A stretch of 64,000 nucleotides of DNA from contig OX388314.1 of NCBI GenBank assembly GCA_947579605.1, positions 62,001 to 126,000 of the forward strand, given 5' to 3'. A model generated the notes under the pieces. It was given only the letters and a program-made list of their open reading frames with translations. It ran no database searches and was not told the DNA's origin. The position numbers were made by a program, and so were the translations under genes. Shown piece after piece: positions 11,296 to 20,923 of the stretch. Source of the DNA: Athripsodes cinereus (lineage: Eukaryota > Arthropoda > Insecta > Trichoptera > Leptoceridae). Position 1 is the stretch's first letter, and each line of letters opens with the position of its first letter.

Positions 11296-12912
11296 ATGGT
11301 GATGTGCACTATAAATGGTTGTGGTTATAAATCCAATAGGTGTATCCAATCCAACTTTCGCAGGAAACAAGATTGTCATATTTTCGGTAAGTTGTTTTGT
11401 ATTGTAGTTTTTATCTTAATAAATGCGATTTTAAAGTTGTTTATATTATAATTCGTATACTTATAAATGATCATAATAATGTTATAAACGTTCTATATAA
11501 TTATTTGTCCTTATTCTCCTATATCTACACATGTAGCTTGTTTTCCATTCTGTCATCTGACAATACAAAGAAACCTACAATCTCGGGCACTATATGAGAT
11601 GGTAGGCCCCACTGTTGTCAAATGTGAGATTTCATAGGAAAAGTAATATCCACAAAATTGTTGCCATATGTAGAATTATTTTTTGGTCACCACGTTTAAT
11701 TATTTTTGAGCACCAAGTTTTTCGACACCAGCAAAGTTAACATTCGAGTTAGATTTTATTTTTGCTGGTTTTATTTTATTTTTGCCGGCAAAAATAAAAT
11801 AAGCAAAAATAAAATAAAACCGGCAAAATTAAAATCTAATTCGAATACAAATTTCCTAAAGTTTATATTCGAGGTAGATTTTATTTTTGCCTAAAATCTA
11901 CTTCGAATACAATTTTCCTTAAGTTTATTTATATTCGAATTAGATTTTATTTTTGCAAATAAAAAAAAAGAAATATTTCGCCAAAAAATCCAAATAATAT
12001 TATTGTAGCAACAATTTTCCTCCATAGAAAACTATATTTGACAGATATCTGACATTGGGGCCTACCAACTCAATGAGTTCCCAATCTCGGCTGTTTGGTT
12101 TGTTTACCCGTTAGAATGAAATGTTTCATGCATACAAATCTGATCAGGTTAATGATATTATAACATGTTTATAAACAAAATCATTTTTTGTAGTTTTCCA
12201 AAGGATCCAGAAAGGAGAAACTGGACATTATCCAATATTTGACACCAAGTAAACATAGTGTTTTGTGTTCAAAAACATCTCGTTTTTCTGCGAGGTTGGA
12301 GAAAAACGTCATTCTTACAAAATATCCTGGGTTTCCCGCTCAGTTGCAAGTTAGTATGTTTTATATTATTCATTTAGATATATCTAATCTTTACTCCGTA
12401 ACACAGCTTCTCTTGTGCTTAGAGATAGAGAATGTGTGTAGAGATGACATAAAGCCACACTTTGATCATCATAGATACGCTGTGAAATAACATGCACCTG
12501 TCCTTGCAAACCTGGACCATGTCATCTTGGAGTTATTTATCTCTAATTACATAATACATGTGTAAAATAATAACTCTTGCCACACTCACAATACAACCTG
12601 CATAGCACAATATTTTCAAGAGTTTTGTGAAGCTATTCTAAATAATATTATGTACACTATTATAAAATTGTGTAGAATTAATTTAAAATGTTGGTTGATT
12701 TATGTCGCTCAGTGTGGATTACTATTGTGGATCAGCGTATACAAGTACTTATATGGTATTTTTATATGTTTCAGAAAGAGATCCCATCAAGGGAGCCTCC
12801 AAAGCGCAGAATATTGCCTGCGATTGAGAGTACAACGTCAGCAGTTGAGAGTTCGGTGCCGGTAGCTGAATATTCAATACCTCCAGTTAACAACCAGCAG
12901 TTGACAGGATAG
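11296..12912 (+). pseudogene. Broken THAP-domain gene of the P-like element
   Basis: Three exon-like pieces are visible. 11296-11386 (MVMCTINGCGYKSN..., CxxxxC pair) ends at GTAAGT. 12194-12349 contains, in one frame, FPKDPERRNWTLSNI and, in another, TPSKHSVLCSK...LTKYPGFPAQLQ, ending at GTTAGT. 12775-12912 starts KEIPSREPPKRRILP after TTTCAG and ends at TAG. Together these give the C-x4-C ... FPKDPE ... W ... C pattern of a THAP zinc finger followed by a basic linker. The frames disagree within exon 2, and the expected CxxH His reads as Thr, so the domain is broken. Copy B carries the same breaks. Confidence 0.7.
11585..12082. mobile_element. Short inverted-repeat element inserted in P-like copy A
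   Basis: Absent from P-like copy B, where the flanks read straight through (near 52375-52390). Ends GGGCACTATATGAGATGGTA and TACCAACTCAATGAGTTCCC are imperfect inverted repeats sharing GGTAGGCCCCA. The likely target duplication is AATCTC. The interior (11740-11960) is a nest of hairpins built from TTTTATTTTTGC and its complement, with three copies of an ATTCGA(A/G)(T/G)TAGATTTTA-like motif. Confidence 0.7.
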
Positions 12913-13730
12913 TTGTTTGTTCGTACATCAATCCACCTGTGCAACATGTCTTCAAACTATAAAAATCATTTATAGTATTAAAAGATCTTGTGGTGTGAAA
13001 ATAAAACGTTTAAGTATAACAAAAAACACAGCGCCAGACAAAAAAAAATGCTATTCTTAAGGATGTTATAGCGTCACTACGTAAGTTTTTATCTTAAGAG
13101 AATATTGACAATTTAAAAATATATTGATATAAGGTTGCATTACATTGCCAAGAGGTATATCGATAGTTCTCTTTCAGTTCGAAAGTCACTCAACAAGTTA
13201 GTGCTCTTCAAAGGGTTTTGAGTTTGTTGTATGTTAATTATAACGCATTTTGTTACTTTTTGTTATTATTATAAATCACTCAGTTTCTCCTGTTTATTTT
13301 ATATATTCAATAAAACTATCAAAATTTGTTTTAATTTCTAGCTATAATTTCTGTACGTTTTTTTTATATTTTCCTTCAATTGTCATTCATTCTCTCCATA
13401 TTGTGTGTATATTAAAACAATGTTTAAAAATAAATACTGAATGATTTTGAAATGAATTACTAAATTTTATTAACTCATCTTATTCCCTATTTCATCAAAT
13501 ATATGAAAACATTAAGTTATGTGGCATTGTAATTATTTTAAGAAGTAAATATGATGTTTTCTGATACTGTGTGAATAATCTCCATACATTGCCCATACAA
13601 ATGTTAAATAAAGTGTTTCATACAAAATGGCCACCGTCGATTTCCCTTCCTCACTTTTTGGCTTCGCTGTCATTCATACAAATTAGTATAAACGTTCCAT
13701 CCCCTACCTATATACATCCATGGTCGGAAC

Positions 13731-14422
13731 ACCATATCCATAGAGTATAATAATATTATATTTATTAAAAACCATATTTCTTCACTTTGGATGATCATCC
13801 AGGGTCAGGGTCAAACCTACTCATCGAAAGTGAACACGTCTGTTCACATTTGTTCATCCTATGCTTTCACTGCCATGCCACTCTCAGTCATGTTGTATGT
13901 ATTTTGACATATCATCGTTGCATATTCAAAAAGAGACATGTGCGCACTTTTTTATTTAGGCATACTCTTTTAAAACTTTTCATTAAGGCATTAAAATTGT
14001 AGTTTAGATTTTTTATTGGCATGTGATATTATTCTTTAAGTATTGAATTTTAATATTTGATACTAAGAATCACTTTATAAAATGGTTTTGATGTCATTAT
14101 AAGCAGTTTATTATAGAAATGTCAAAACATTTACGAATTCCCATGTCCCTTTTTGAATATGCAACGACGATATTTTCGTACAAAAATAATTAAATTATTA
14201 AAAAATGAAAAATAACCCTTTAAACAAATTACAAATTGTAATATAGTTCTCGACTGCATAATAATTTTGTACATGATTCTGACATTCGATACAAATTCAT
14301 AGAGAATAAAACAAATAATAAGATAAAACTTGTTTATGGTCGTTTCGGTGAAAGGACCTTTCATCAAAATTATAACGAGTGGTAATCTCTTTCCTCCGTC
14401 ATCGCTAGTGATCACTATAGAC
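13731..14422. repeat. Small inverted-repeat element and flanks
   Basis: An arm at about 13909-13942 (ATCATCGTTGCATATTCAAA) is repeated inverted at about 14142-14174. This suggests a MITE of about 265 bp. Left of it, CTTTGGATGATCATCCAGGG resembles CTTGGAGGATCATCCAGAG near 17687 on the other side of the hAT cluster, so the two flanks may belong to one older repeat split by insertions. Confidence 0.5.
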
Positions 14423-14753
14423 CAGTGTTTCCCAACCTTCTTCTCGTCGCGAACCAAAAGTAATATCCAACAGAATTTGGCGAACCCCCTATGTAGTCGT
14501 TAATGATAGGCAAAAAAACAATAAAATTTTCTTTATATGCTGCATAAGATATAGGCAGTATGCATACATTCGAAACAACAGCGTGCAATCTGCATTGTAT
14601 TTGGTGTGCTTTTTTTGTGTTTTTGTTTTTTTTTTTCCTTTTATTTTTCTTGGGCCATTTAAAATCCCGCCATTACGCTATTATTTTCGCGAATCCCCTT
14701 TGTAGACATAGCGAACCCCCAGGGGTTCGCGAACCACCGGTTGGGAAACACTG
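14423..14753. mobile_element. hAT-type MITE
   Basis: Perfect terminal inverted repeats CAGTGTTTCCCAACC / GGTTGGGAAACACTG. Flanking octamers are CTATAGAC (14415-14422) and CTATAGAG (14754-14761), one mismatch apart. Length is 331 bp, with a G+C-richer terminal stem (AGGGGTTCGCGAACC). No ORF of its own. Confidence 0.88.
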
Positions 14754-14792
14754 CTATAGAGTCTATATCCTTTAATGGTCTATAGTATAGAC

Positions 14793-15387
14793 CAGGGGTC
14801 TCCAAACTTTCCAGCCTTAGGGCCATACTGATTACTCCAGTAAGTTCCGAGGGCCACAACCATATTATCATTGTTGCCGATGGTAAAAAGTGAAATAGTC
14901 CACTGATACAAGTAAAATTAGTCCACAACTACAAACTATTGTCAGTGGAAAATCTCAATTAGGTACATACATAAATCTCATTAGTATTTCATATGTCATT
15001 ATGCTTGTTATAAGTTATGTTTTTATTTAAAATGTATAAAATGTTAGTTGGATTCATTTCAATAATTTGTTAGTTATTATATATTGAAGTTAAATTTTCT
15101 GCATATTATACATGTCTTTACTCATTACAATTCTGTGTTTCTTTATCCAACTTATCAAAAAACAATAACAATAAGCCTACAACAATGTTATGAGTATTTA
15201 GCCCATGACCATATCAATGTAGATGTCATATTAATAATTATTTAACATAAAATACTTCAGTAAACTAAATTTAATTTGCTATAAAAAATATGTTCTCTAA
15301 AAGGAGTTTTCAAGTATGCTCCGCGGGCCGGACAAAATCTGTCCGCGGGCCGGATGTGGCCCTCGGGCCGTAGTTTGGAGACCCCTG
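14793..15387. mobile_element. hAT-type MITE
   Basis: Inverted ends CAGGGGTCTCCAAACT / AGTTTGGAGACCCCTG with an exact 8-bp duplication GTATAGAC (14785-14792 and 15388-15395). Subterminal GGGCCGGA/GGGCC blocks are present. The 595-bp body is AT-rich and non-coding. The flanking target is almost the same octamer used by the neighbouring element 30-40 bp away. Confidence 0.92.
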
Positions 15388-15479
15388 GTATAGACCATTA
15401 AAGGATGACGTCACAGAAAAATCATTGAGGGGCATCAGGCATCCCAACACAACAGACGATTACGGTGTAATATTAGGTG

Positions 15480-17356
15480 TAGGGAATCCAATCCCGCAAA
15501 AGCGGGATCCCGTAAATGCGGGATCCCGCACCTTTTTTGCGGGATCAGAAATGCGGGATTACTCATGCGGGATCCCGCACGCGTGCGGGACTGAAAAAAA
15601 TATTTAAGAATGGGCTCAGACGACATTCTGATTATTTATTAAACCCAGCACAGCCTCAATGATAAGTTAGTTAACTATTTTGCCTTGGATCTCGTGACTT
15701 TTCTATAGAATTTGTATGGAAAATAATTAGAGTTTCCTAAATCGTGTGTCGAAAAAAATTTCCTAAAATGTGATCGCAGCAACAACCGATGGTGCAGCAG
15801 TCATGAAGAAAGTTGGGAGATTATTATCAGCGCACCACAAGTTATTCTTTGCACATGGGTTGCAATGCAACTCGCTGTTCTTGAAGTTCTATGCAATCAG
15901 AGACAAGAAGAAGAAATAAAGTCAAGTTGAAGTACTCGAAAATAGACCGGATGGTGGGAGTGATAATGAAAATGATGACGAGCAAGTGTCGGTAGAGGAA
16001 GACATTCAAGAAGGAGATTTGCTACCACAATATAAGTATTGTCAGACCAATAGATTTTTCAATGAAAATCATTATAACTTATTCCATTTTTTGTTTTTAC
16101 TTTTTCAAAAAGTCAGGAAAATTGTCAAGCTTTTTAGTTCGAAATCTCCAGTAACAAATGATCTTCTGCAAATATATATTAAAGCAGAATGCTGCAAAGA
16201 ATTACAGCTGATCCTAGATTGCCGAACGCGCTGGAACAGTCTCGCATCAATGTTATCGAGGTTCAACCAAGTCAAACAGTACATACTTAAAGCACTTATT
16301 GATCTTACATAAACTGACATCATCTTCATTTTCATTCACTGATGAAGAATTTATAACATTGAGTAATATTGAACGAGCTTTACAGCCAGTGAAGCTTGCT
16401 GTAAATGTCTTATGCCGCGAGGACGCAACATTAGTTTCTGCAGAAACCACATTGCGTTTCATAATAAACAAACTGGATCGACAAAATACCAGGCAGAAAA
16501 TACCTTCAAGCCAGGAACTTGAAGGGTCGCTATCTCGCCGGATAAAATAACGCCGCACATCAATGACTGTGCTTAGAAAATCCTAACAAATATCTAGAAA
16601 AAGATTCAGGATCTACAAATGTGGTGGACGTTCCATTCTTTCATCCAAGCAAAGTTACATTTCGAACTGAAATGAAGTGTTTAATCGAGAGACTGTTGTC
16701 AGACACGCAGGTACAACCGGAAACTCAAAACCAACAAGTTGATGACAATGGCGATGAAGAAGACACGCCTTTATCGAATCTATTAAATGATGAGCCTTCG
16801 TCTATACTAGAAGATGAATTAGAGCACAGTCTCCGTACAGAATGGATAGTCAAGTAATATGAAGTCAACTCCACCTAATAGCATGGAAGCTGAACGTGCT
16901 TTTTCCGCCGCTGGCTATTTATGCAACAAGATAAGATCAAATCTATAAGATGAAACTTTAGGTACTTATCATTTCTTCGAAAGTATTATCAGAAAAAAGC
17001 TATATTTTATGCCTCTAAAAGTCGAAACTAATAAATATGTTCAATTGTTCATACAAATTACAAATCTATAAGGTGAAATGTTGTATTATATCGTTCCTTA
17101 TAAGAAGCTGATTATTTATACCTCTAAAACATCATTATTTCCACTTGTTAATTAGTAATATGAGTAATAAATCTGCATAATAATAAAAAAAATATTAAAA
17201 TATACTCGTCTTTATTCAATATATTTTTTAAATAACTAAGTATCTACTTGAAACAGGTTTTTTTATTAAAAAATCTCAATCCCGCAAATCCCGCGGGACT
17301 GATGACCTCAATCCGATTTGATCGATCGCGATTTTGATGCGGGATTGGATTCCCTA
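15480..17356 (+). mobile_element. hAT transposon with decayed transposase
   Basis: Perfect 19-bp inverted ends TAGGGAATCCAATCCCGCA / TGCGGGATTGGATTCCCTA, flanked by exact 8-bp duplication ATTAGGTG (15472-15479 and 17357-17364). Subterminal regions are dense in GCGGGATCCCGC-type repeats on the left and GCGGGA/TCCCGC on the right, likely transposase-binding sites. The middle encodes hAT transposase fragments. At 1877 bp with several frame breaks it is an internally decayed copy. Confidence 0.93.
15770..17000 (+). pseudogene. hAT (hobo/Ac/Tam3) transposase relic
   Basis: Fragments occur in the order expected of a hAT transposase: ATTDGAAVMKKVGR at about 15780 (catalytic-core region), CRTRWNSLASMLSRF in 15986-16312, an LSNIERALQPVKLA block in 16299-16550, an acidic linker in 16621-16857, and the C-terminal dimerisation motif NSMEAERAFSAAGYLCNK at about 16880-16940. 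A stop follows KKKK at about 15917, frames change at about 16300 and 16550, and stops interrupt the C-terminus. No functional product is expected. Confidence 0.88.
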
Positions 17357-17461
17357 ATTAGGTGGAACGCCTAAAGAATACCTAATAATCATAAAAACTG
17401 TCAGTGTCGATTTTGTTATTATTTTGTCGTCTGACTTTCTTTTTTTTCTCTTATGGCATAA

Positions 17462-17545
17462 CATCCTTGCATGTTTTTTACATGCAGCTGGTCTGCTGGC
17501 TACCCCACTTGTGGGATATGCCGTGATGGTATAGTACCATAGTAC
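17462..17545 (+). repeat. Dispersed (TAG)n-tailed repeat, short copy
   Basis: Contains CATGCAGCTGGTCTGCTGGC and GGGATATGCCGTGATGG, matching 8690-8750 and 9810-9868, and ends in a degenerate TAGTACCATAG tail. Confidence 0.7.
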
Positions 17546-18960
17546 CATAGTAGCATAACATCCTACAAGGGTGATTTGCGCAATCTGACTGTTTGCCCCC
17601 CAAGCAAAAGCAAATCCATAGACAAGACCACGTGACCTTTAATGGTCTATTGATGAAACGCGTTCACACCTTTTCATCTTGGAGGATCATCCAGAGTGAT
17701 CACTGAACAATCAAACGCCCCTTTAAGGGACGTTCATATTTGTTCACTTTCATAAGTTAGTTACTAATATATGTAGAATAATTTAATTAATACACTCTAG
17801 ATCATTTGAATAATTTAATTTATTAATTTAATATTAACGTACAATCGTTCTCGCCAGCGTTTGCTGTTTGATAACAAAATGTGTTAGCAAACTTTGCTGA
17901 TTTATGTGCCATTTTTTTTTATCTATTTGTATGTACTATAATATATTGTAATAAGTATGTTTACGAAAATTATAAAATAATAAAAAAAAACATTATTCTC
18001 CATAAGCGAGACTGAAGGGAATATTCATGATATTATTTTCGGCATCATTCAATGATTTCATTGCCAGAATAAGAGACTCCTCCTTGATTCTGTAGTTACT
18101 TTTTGTCAATTTGTTTCTAAATGTGTTTGATAACTTTAGTGTTGTTAAGTAGGTAATTACTATTATTTGTACTTTTTATGGTAATAATAAAATATGATTA
18201 TCAAAAATTGCGCGGTTTCGTTTCGCAAATACCTTTCGCATTTTTTACTCTTCGCATTTTTTACTCTTCGCATTTTTTTACTGGTGAAATTACCTGAAAT
18301 TTACTGGAGAAAAATTAAAAATTAAAAAAAAAAACTTTTTTTTCTAGCAAGTTATATTTATTTAATTATTCAGTATGGATCAAACTTTTGAAACAATAAG
18401 TACAAACATTAAAAAACAACGATGAGCAAACCAATTAAGATCCCTTTCTTAACAAAATAATAAACATAAATTTGAGGTAGTTCATTAAGTAAAAAGATAC
18501 AGGAAGACTTAAAATGCTAAAACACAAAGTGTAAAAGAAAAAAAAAAAAAAAGATAGGTATAAATGTAAAAAAAGTTAATAAACGTAAAAAAATTAAAAA
18601 ACATATAAAAATACATACATACATCCACCAAAGTCCACAAATCCCCAAAAGTAGCGTTTACCATATCAAAGAAGTAGGAAAGCAAACTCCCCTATGGAAG
18701 AATAGACGAATCCAGGGCCCCCGAGATACCCCCCTCCCTGAACTTCCGTTCACGCAATGAAAAGAAATCTATAGCGCGCAAGTTCGCCTTAAAAATGAAT
18801 TTTGCAAATAGTTTATGGAGCTAGGGGGCAATCCAAACAAATTGTGTAATCTTGTAGTTCGCCCTGGACAACTTTAATATACCCCCTCAAGAATTTTGGC
18901 GAAATCAATCTTACCGTTAAGGTTCTCCTTTTCTCAAGCGTAGCGATGCGATAGCAGCGG
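17546..18960. other. AT-rich intergenic sequence
   Basis: No gene seen. Notable: three tandem copies of about 17 bp containing TTCGCATTTTTTACTC at about 18230-18285, and long A-rich runs at 18320-18620. Confidence 0.5.
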
Positions 18961-18967
18961 ACAGCCG

Positions 18968-19168
18968 AGGCCTGAGTCAACAACACACTATCGCGTCACG
19001 TTCCCGCTCCGCTAGCGTTCGGGTGCAGACGATGGTGCGCCAAAGTGTTAATTTTCGTAACTATTGTGTATCTTAGCAACGAAATTGACACTTACTTGCA
19101 ACATCGTCTGCACCCGAACGCTAACGGAGCGGGAACGTGAGACGAAAGTGTGTTGTTGACTCAGGCCT
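18968..19168. repeat. Foldback MITE with ~68-bp arms
   Basis: The left arm begins AGGCCTGAGTCAACAACACA and ends GGGTGCAGACGATG. The right arm is its near-perfect inverse, ending GACTCAGGCCT. The loop is about 65 bp. The arms are more G+C-rich than the surroundings. No target duplication was seen. Confidence 0.75.
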
Positions 19169-19299
19169 GTAATTGTCGAATTGATTGTAGATTAAATGAT
19201 TCATGTGCCTGATAAACTTCCCCTGCAGCGCCTCGATACGGTCTATATACAGAAGTGATATATTGCGGACTCCAGACTACAGAACAGAACTCCAGTTGA

Positions 19300-19380
19300 C
19301 TCCTTACCTATATGATTTAGAAAAAAGGGTAGTTCACTGTTACCTTTATGACTTAGAAAAAAGGGTGGTTCATCGCACCC
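19300..19380 (+). repeat. Two-copy direct repeat of ~36 bp
   Basis: TATATGATTTAGAAAAAAGG GTAGTTCA... is followed directly by TTATGACTTAGAAAAAAGGG TGGTTCA. A short tandem duplication with no coding value seen. Confidence 0.55.
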
Positions 19381-19479
19381 TAATAGAATTTAATTTCTAT
19401 TGAAATACCTAACAAAAAAAAAGCAAAAAAATAAAAAAAAGAGTTTTATTGTGACAATATTATTGTTTCCCAAAATTCC

Positions 19480-19650
19480 CACGACGGTTGTTTTGATTGA
19501 CCGGTCCTTCACGCCTGCCTGTGAGGACAACTTGAGCGGATAAATAAGAGCCTACCCCCATTTTTTAGTCACGCCAACGTAGACCCCCGTCGAGTCTCCC
19601 GTGGACCCCTGGGGGTCCTTCTGGACCACTTTAAGAATCACTGATCTATA
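19480..19650. repeat. Unclassified repeat fragment
   Basis: The block TTCCCACGACGG ... GACCGGTCCTTCACGCCTGC ... GTGAGGACAA ... CGGATAAATAAGAG resembles, inverted, the block at 27535-27660 (CTCCTATTTATCCGC ... GTCCTCACGGGCGGG ... GAAGGACCGACCGG ... CGTGGGAA). This suggests one dispersed family. Confidence 0.45.
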
Positions 19651-19665
19651 CCTCCACCCTGTATT

Positions 19666-20254
19666 CTAATTGGTAAAGGGAGAGAGAATGGAACGACATA
19701 ATAGATCTATCCTTAATTCCTTACATACTTCCTTCGCTTTTACTATATTCATACAGATTCTCATACATGCACGCTGATTTCTCTTGCTCAACACGCGGCC
19801 GTCCTTGAGATATTCATCCACGTGATCAAACCACGTGGTTCTTGGACGTCCGCGCTTCCTCACACCCCCTCTATCAGATAAATACATCCTCTTCGTCAAC
19901 CTTTCATCGTGCATCCGCTCAACATGTCCAAACCATCGTAACTTGTTTACACACGCATTCTGTCCATAACACTCCTTTCATTTTCTTAATGTTATCATTA
20001 TCTCGTAACGTTTTACTAACCATTCTTCTCAGTGAACGCATATCCACAACATTTATTCCACTTTCATCCTTCTTCAACCACGTCCAAGTTTCGCTTGCAT
20101 ACGTAAGTGTCGGTACCAGAATGGTATTGTGCTCCAGCATTTTTGCCATGTTTGACACATTGCTATAGCTATCAATGGATCGGAGTGCACCATTCACTCT
20201 AGCACCGGCAACTTTTCTTCTTTCGTTGTCCTTTATATCTTTCATCCCTCGCAA
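19666..20254 (-). pseudogene. RTE-type LINE reverse transcriptase, C-terminal relic
   Basis: The minus strand reads, with one frame break near 19915, a LINE RT tail: RKVAGARVNGALRSI, ILVPTLTYASETWTW, MRSLRRMVSKTLRD, then MHDERLTKRMYLSDRGGVRK and GRPRTTWFDHVDEYLKDG. Order and motifs match the thumb and C-terminal region of RTE-like elements. The family recurs at 1790-2040, 32985-33160 and 40480-40590. Confidence 0.8.
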
Positions 20255-20923
20255 ACATTCTTTGTATTTACCTTATGTGATCAGTAACTCCCTGCATAAC
20301 ATTAAATTGTGATATTAATGTAGATCAGTAGATATAGGTGATGATTTACCCCGGACAATAAAATGTTTTATTGTGTCCACAGTTGCTAGGAAACTAGTCA
20401 TTGGCACATACATATGTAATATCCTCCTGGGGGTGTACAACTAAACTATATTGTGTGGATACTAAGCTACCTAGTATACCTACATAAACATAATGTCATA
20501 CACTGTTATAGATAGAAGGTAGTGGTGTACACCACGTATGTACATATGATTATATTATTATAAATGTAGGTAGGCAGGTACCTACCTATATTCTATTCTA
20601 TTCTATTCTATTCTTCTCAAGGCCATCCACTCGTTTGCGAGTGATTTAGGCCAACATGGAACAACGAGTTTTTAACAATGATATATGTATTAAAAAAAAA
20701 GAAGTAAACAATAATGAGGTGATTCACAGCAAAATGAACCTTAATATAAAGACGGGGTAGTAAATAATAATGGCAATACTTCATTCGATGCATCGCACAG
20801 CTGTTGTTTACAAAAACACACAGCTACCTATTATAACTAATTATACCTATTCCAATTCAATAACAAGGTGACTCGAAAAGTTAAATATTTTTATTATTTA
20901 CTTTGAGGAATTTCGTCATACAT

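Larger units (their letters stand above)
10744..13722 (+). mobile_element. P-like DNA transposon, copy A
   Basis: The ends are CATGGACCTAGATA... and ...TATATACATCCATG, imperfect inverted repeats. The element is flanked by an exact 8-bp duplication GTCGGAAC (10736-10743 and 13723-13730). Subterminal inverted blocks (CCATTTTGTATGAAAC) strengthen the pairing. 8-bp duplications, ends starting CATG, and an internal THAP-type DNA-binding domain are features of the P superfamily. The duplicated site also resembles the GC-rich octamer preferred by Drosophila P. No transposase catalytic region is visible, so this is a non-autonomous or decayed member. A second, inverted copy lies at 51740-55153. Confidence 0.85.

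Noticed and set aside
16621..16857. Independent acidic-protein gene
   Set aside because: Flanked by hAT transposase motifs in the correct order, so it is the linker of the decayed transposase.
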